This document shows positions 61,250 to 64,000 of a DNA stretch of 64,000 nt, piece after piece. How positions within the stretch are numbered: position 1 is the stretch's first letter; every line of letters starts with the position of its first letter. The position numbers and the translations under genes were made by a program. This DNA comes from CBDFKV01 sp965249035 (GTDB lineage Bacteria; Pseudomonadota; Gammaproteobacteria; Arenicellales; Poriferihabitantaceae): the NCBI GenBank assembly GCA_965249035.1, contig CBDFKV010000006.1, positions 62,001 to 126,000 on the forward strand, given 5' to 3'. Under the pieces are notes generated by a model. That model was not told the origin of the DNA. It saw nothing but the letters and a program-made list of their open reading frames with translations, and made no database searches.

Positions 61250-62101
61250 TCAAGATTCCTGCACCACTGCTGCCAAGCGTTTACGATTGCCGATGAGCGC
61301 TGCCACGTAAGCACCAATCAATACTACCAGCCATGATAAATACACCCATACCAGGAATATGGGCAAAATGGCCAAAGTGCCATAGATTCGCTGGTAGGAA
61401 TTAAAGTGAAGCAGGTAAAACCCAAAGCCATATTTAGCAAACTCGAACAAGATAGTCGCCACAATCGCGCCGATTAACGCATGCCGCAGGCGCACTTCGC
61501 GATTAGGAATCGCCACATAAAACAACATAAAAGCGAGCAATTCAAACAAGATAGGTAAACTTCTTAAGACCATTCGTTTAATATCGACAAACATCGCCTG
61601 CTCTTCTAGCACCGATAACGACAGCAAATAGGAGCTAATAGATAAGCTGGAAGCAATCAACAATGGCCCCAAAGTTAGCATCGACCAGTAGACCAATAAG
61701 CGCTGCACCCACGGGCGACCTGAATCTACATGCCAAATCTCATTAAAGACATCCTCAATCGTGGACAATAGCGCCAGCGAGCTACCAATCAAAAACACCA
61801 AGCCCCAAATGGTTAACTGGCCGGCATTTGAGCTGAAATCGTGCAGATATTTCTGGACTTGATCACCCAGTTGCGGCACCAAATTGCTGTACAAAAAACC
61901 TTCGATGTCCCCTGACCAACGCTCAAAAACCGGAAACAGTGAAAGGGTTGAGAACACGACTGTGACCAAAGGCACCAACGCCAGCAACGAGGTAAACGAC
62001 AAAGACGCCGCCACGCGAAAATAGCGGCCATTGTTCAACCGCTTCGGCATTTCGCGGAGAATCGCCGTAACTTCATGAAGTAACTGTATAATCGCTTGCA
62101 T
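61250..62101 (-). CDS. YihY/BrkB-family inner-membrane protein
   Basis: 283-residue protein with six predicted helices. The family block YFRVAASLSFTSLLALVPLVTVVFS is near residues 27-50 (key motif SLSFTSLLALVPL), and RHALIGAIVATILFEFAKYGFGFYL-type sequence is near 215. Once called ribonuclease BN by mistake, YihY proteins have no agreed function; an outer-membrane-lipid transport role has been proposed for related AsmA partners. It is a separate minus-strand gene, divergent from arsC. Confidence 0.9.
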   Translation of the reverse strand: MQAIIQLLHEVTAILREMPKRLNNGRYFRVAASLSFTSLLALVPLVTVVFSTLSLFPVFERWSGDIEGFLYSNLVPQLGDQVQKYLHDFSSNAGQLTIWGLVFLIGSSLALLSTIEDVFNEIWHVDSGRPWVQRLLVYWSMLTLGPLLIASSLSISSYLLSLSVLEEQAMFVDIKRMVLRSLPILFELLAFMLFYVAIPNREVRLRHALIGAIVATILFEFAKYGFGFYLLHFNSYQRIYGTLAILPIFLVWVYLSWLVVLIGAYVAALIGNRKRLAAVVQES

Positions 62102-62227
62102 ATAATCTCGCTTGGTTTGCTCTCAATCACAAGGTCGCTATTCATACCACAAACGGGTCATCCGACTGCGGCTTGCATCAACTCTTGCGGATAGCTACCA
62201 TACCTTTTTTTCACAGCGGAATAAACC

Positions 62228-62575
62228 ATGCCAACTACGATTTACCATAACCCGCGCTGCTCAAAATCACGCGCGTCACTACAATTATTAGAATCAAAAA
62301 GCCTGGATCTTAACGTTATTAATTATTTGGAAACTCCGCCTACTATCAAAGAGCTACGCGCTGTTCTTAGTATGTTAGGTCTCAATGCTGCCGAACTCGT
62401 ACGTAAAGGTGAAGCACTGTATAAAGAACTGGGCTTGGCTGATCGGTCGCCGAGTGAAAACGAATGGTTACAGATTTTGGTCGACAACCCCAAATTGATT
62501 GAACGCCCGATCGTAGTCAATAATGGCAAAGCGGCTATCGGTCGTCCCCTCGATAACGTCGAAGCGATTCTATAA
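62228..62575 (+). CDS. arsC: Arsenate reductase (glutaredoxin type)
   Basis: 115-residue ArsC of the Spx/ArsC fold. The catalytic Cys is in YHNPRCSKSRASLQLL at residue 11. The three Arg residues that bind arsenate in plasmid R773 ArsC are represented by RPIVVNNGKAAIGRP near the C-terminus. It reduces arsenate with glutathione and glutaredoxin. The next gene starts directly at its stop. No arsenite pump or ArsR is in the window, so a broader thiol-redox role is possible. Confidence 0.93.
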   Translation: MPTTIYHNPRCSKSRASLQLLESKSLDLNVINYLETPPTIKELRAVLSMLGLNAAELVRKGEALYKELGLADRSPSENEWLQILVDNPKLIERPIVVNNGKAAIGRPLDNVEAIL

Positions 62576-63166
62576 TTGGCTAATATTTTAGTGTTATATA
62601 CCAGCCGCCACGGTTCGGTTCGTGAGCTGGCCAAGCTGCTTGCCCGCGGGGTAGAGTCGGTACCTGGCTGTAACGCGATCCTGCGAACGGTTCCCAACGT
62701 TTCTGCCAATTGTGAAGCGATTGAAAACACCATACCCGAGGACGGTGATCCTTACGCCAGCCACGAAGATTTAGCTAATTGCGATGGTTTGTTGCTAGGC
62801 AGCCCCACCCGATTTGGCAATATGGCGGCGCCGATGAAGTACTTTTTTGACCAAACTGCACCGCTATGGATAGCCGGCAAGCTCTGTGGCAAACCGGCGG
62901 GTGTTTTTACCTCGACCTCCAGCATGCATGGTGGTCAAGAGAGTACTTTGCTGTCAATGATTTTACCGCTGATGCACCACGGCATGCTGATTACCGGGAT
63001 TCCTTTTGCGGGCACGGTTCTGGGACAAACCACTACCGGCGGCACCCCTTACGGCGCCAGCCACGTTGCTGGCAGCGATAATCGCTTACCCTTTAGTGAT
63101 GATGAAAAAAAGCTGGCTGACGTTCTGGGTAAACGAGTAGCCGAAGTCGCGCTTAAATTGGCCTGA
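62576..63166 (+). CDS. wrbA: NAD(P)H:quinone oxidoreductase, WrbA type
   Basis: 196-residue flavodoxin-fold quinone reductase. The FMN phosphate loop is VLYTSRHGSVRELAKLLARG, and GSPTRFGNMAAPMKYFFDQT and GGQESTLLSMILPLMHHGM are WrbA signatures. It begins with TTG immediately after the arsC stop codon, and no ATG exists before the conserved first strand, so the TTG start and translational coupling to arsC are well supported. arsC-wrbA pairing is common in gammaproteobacteria. Confidence 0.94.
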   Translation: MANILVLYTSRHGSVRELAKLLARGVESVPGCNAILRTVPNVSANCEAIENTIPEDGDPYASHEDLANCDGLLLGSPTRFGNMAAPMKYFFDQTAPLWIAGKLCGKPAGVFTSTSSMHGGQESTLLSMILPLMHHGMLITGIPFAGTVLGQTTTGGTPYGASHVAGSDNRLPFSDDEKKLADVLGKRVAEVALKLA

Positions 63167-63244
63167 TTGAAGTGGGCTTGGTTTCATTTGGCCTGGCAGC
63201 AAATAGCCGAAACCGACCGAGCTATCGAATCAACCAGACCGCGA

Positions 63245-63751
63245 TCAGAGTTTATTGGTTGCAACCGACCCCAAAAACTTGGCTGCGTGTCTTGCCACGA
63301 CCAGCGCAACCAGGCGTTTGTGGGCTTTAGGGTTCACATCCGCCACCAGTAAATACTCACGACTGGCAACCGATTTTTGATAGTGGTCTAGTCGCTTTTC
63401 ATGCGGGGAGGCACTAGCGAACCAAAACATCAGCGCGCCAACGACCGCCCCGGCCACGGTCACCATCCACACTAATTCATGGCCGAGCGCAGAATCCGCA
63501 CGCATGCGCGTCCAGCCGGCCAAATAACACGCGATGGCACCTAGAATCGCGCCATAAACGAACATCGGGATGTGAAATTTCCGATCCCACACGCTTGATT
63601 TAGGCAAACTAACCATTTCCTTTTCCAGGTCATGGAATACGAAAATCCGGTCTTCATCGACCCCTTCGTCGACCAAAGACTCGGATACATCTTCACAGAC
63701 ATCAACATCGTTGATGATAAAATATAGCCGTTGACGAATGGTTGCTGCCAT
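63245..63751 (-). CDS. Small membrane protein of unknown function
   Basis: 168-residue protein with a soluble N-terminal part (LYFIINDVDVCEDVSESLVDEGV, like the ferredoxin-fold start of a ligand or interaction domain), two membrane helices (about residues 60-80 and 93-112) and a basic C-terminal part with ADVNPKAHKRLVALVVARH. The layout resembles DUF1269-like or general-stress membrane proteins, without a firm match. It is convergent with wrbA. Confidence 0.75.
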   Translation of the reverse strand: MAATIRQRLYFIINDVDVCEDVSESLVDEGVDEDRIFVFHDLEKEMVSLPKSSVWDRKFHIPMFVYGAILGAIACYLAGWTRMRADSALGHELVWMVTVAGAVVGALMFWFASASPHEKRLDHYQKSVASREYLLVADVNPKAHKRLVALVVARHAAKFLGSVATNKL

Positions 63752-64000
63752 GAAGAATTGTAGAGATTATCGTTTTATATCGCCGACTGCTTATCTGCGA
63801 CTCGCGTAGTAATATACAAATAAAGTATTGTAATTACAATTAATTGTGAACGAATATCATGGCCTACTCTACGACTTGATCGATAAACTGGCTGTCGGCC
63901 AAAAATTTCCTAAACCATCACACGCAAGCCGAATCCACCTCATGGTTTAGCGTAATTGCCACAATAATACTGGTCTAGTGTCGCATCATCGTTTCAAGCT
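63752..64000. other. Right-edge region without a recognised gene
   Basis: About 250 bp upstream of the small membrane protein gene. It has an AT-rich TATTGTAATTACAATTAATTG stretch near 63827-63847 (inverted ATTGTAATTACAAT, 14 bp) that could be a promoter or operator; no gene start is evident before the edge. Confidence 0.45.

Overview
The window looks like chromosome of a chemolithotrophic, sulfur-oxidising gammaproteobacterium. The main evidence is a complete aprM-aprB-aprA set (the adenylylsulfate reductase arrangement known from Allochromatium and Thiobacillus-type sulfur oxidisers), a SoxW-like thioredoxin, an NAD-linked formate dehydrogenase, a polyhydroxybutyrate gene cluster, and gammaproteobacterial markers (hflD, trmJ, surE-pcm, ftsK next to trxB, a YcaQ homologue). 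A Thiotrichales-like relative is my guess from this mix; nothing in the window fixes the genus. I saw no rRNA, tRNA or CRISPR array.

Layout. 1-7.9 kb is a polyamine (putrescine) uptake and breakdown locus: transporter genes (potG start, potF) and a glutamylpolyamine synthetase on the minus strand; a GntR regulator, a second glutamylpolyamine synthetase, an aminotransferase and an FAD oxidase on the plus strand. Three copies of a TTGTGATCACAA-type palindrome flank the regulator. 7.97-9.56 kb is an intact IS1182-type insertion sequence with inverted repeats and a 4-bp target duplication. 9.6-11.4 kb is a MarR regulator divergent from a small membrane protein/cytochrome c/cytochrome b561 operon with a near-consensus promoter framed by two palindromic boxes. 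11.5-16.7 kb is housekeeping (ftsK, trxB, Smr protein, rhodanese, cytochrome c5-like). 16.9-25.0 kb is a tight seven-gene plus-strand operon for a predicted surface glycan or glycolipid (epimerase, pyruvyl-transferase family protein, flippase-like protein, hexapeptide acyltransferase, GT-C-like membrane protein, FrhB-like flavoprotein) that ends in a PanC pantothenate synthetase homologue.

25.0-27.8 kb is an accessory stretch (HIT protein, NYN nuclease, DUF4279-like protein, a 53-residue small protein, dispersed repeats, hairpins). 27.8-33.1 kb carries a TPR protein, an SlyD-like isomerase, an unknown protein and aprMBA. 33.4-37.0 kb holds a YcaQ-like glycosylase, YghU, a VOC protein and an RluA-type pseudouridine synthase. 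37.1-37.8 kb is a repeat-rich patch that runs into the end of aroC. 37.8-43.0 kb has aroC, hflD, an S9 peptidase, trmJ and an outer-membrane barrel protein.

43.07-43.32 kb contains two related minus-strand elements, each ending in an intrinsic terminator and each carrying a conserved CU-rich, anti-Shine-Dalgarno-like segment: candidate tandem sibling small RNAs. 43.4-47.3 kb is the PHB cluster (phaA, phaB, phasin, phaR, second phaB), followed by acs. 49.7-58.0 kb has a glycosyltransferase, surE-pcm, a cation diffusion facilitator and formate dehydrogenase (a NuoE-NuoF-type fusion plus the catalytic subunit). 58.1-63.8 kb holds a lipoprotein, a short membrane-fusion protein with a TolC-family protein and a SoxW-like thioredoxin, a YihY protein, arsC-wrbA and a small membrane protein.

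Taken together, the genes suggest energy from sulfite/APS chemistry and formate, carbon storage as PHB with acetate activation, polyamine use as a nitrogen and carbon source, and a surface polymer of unknown structure.
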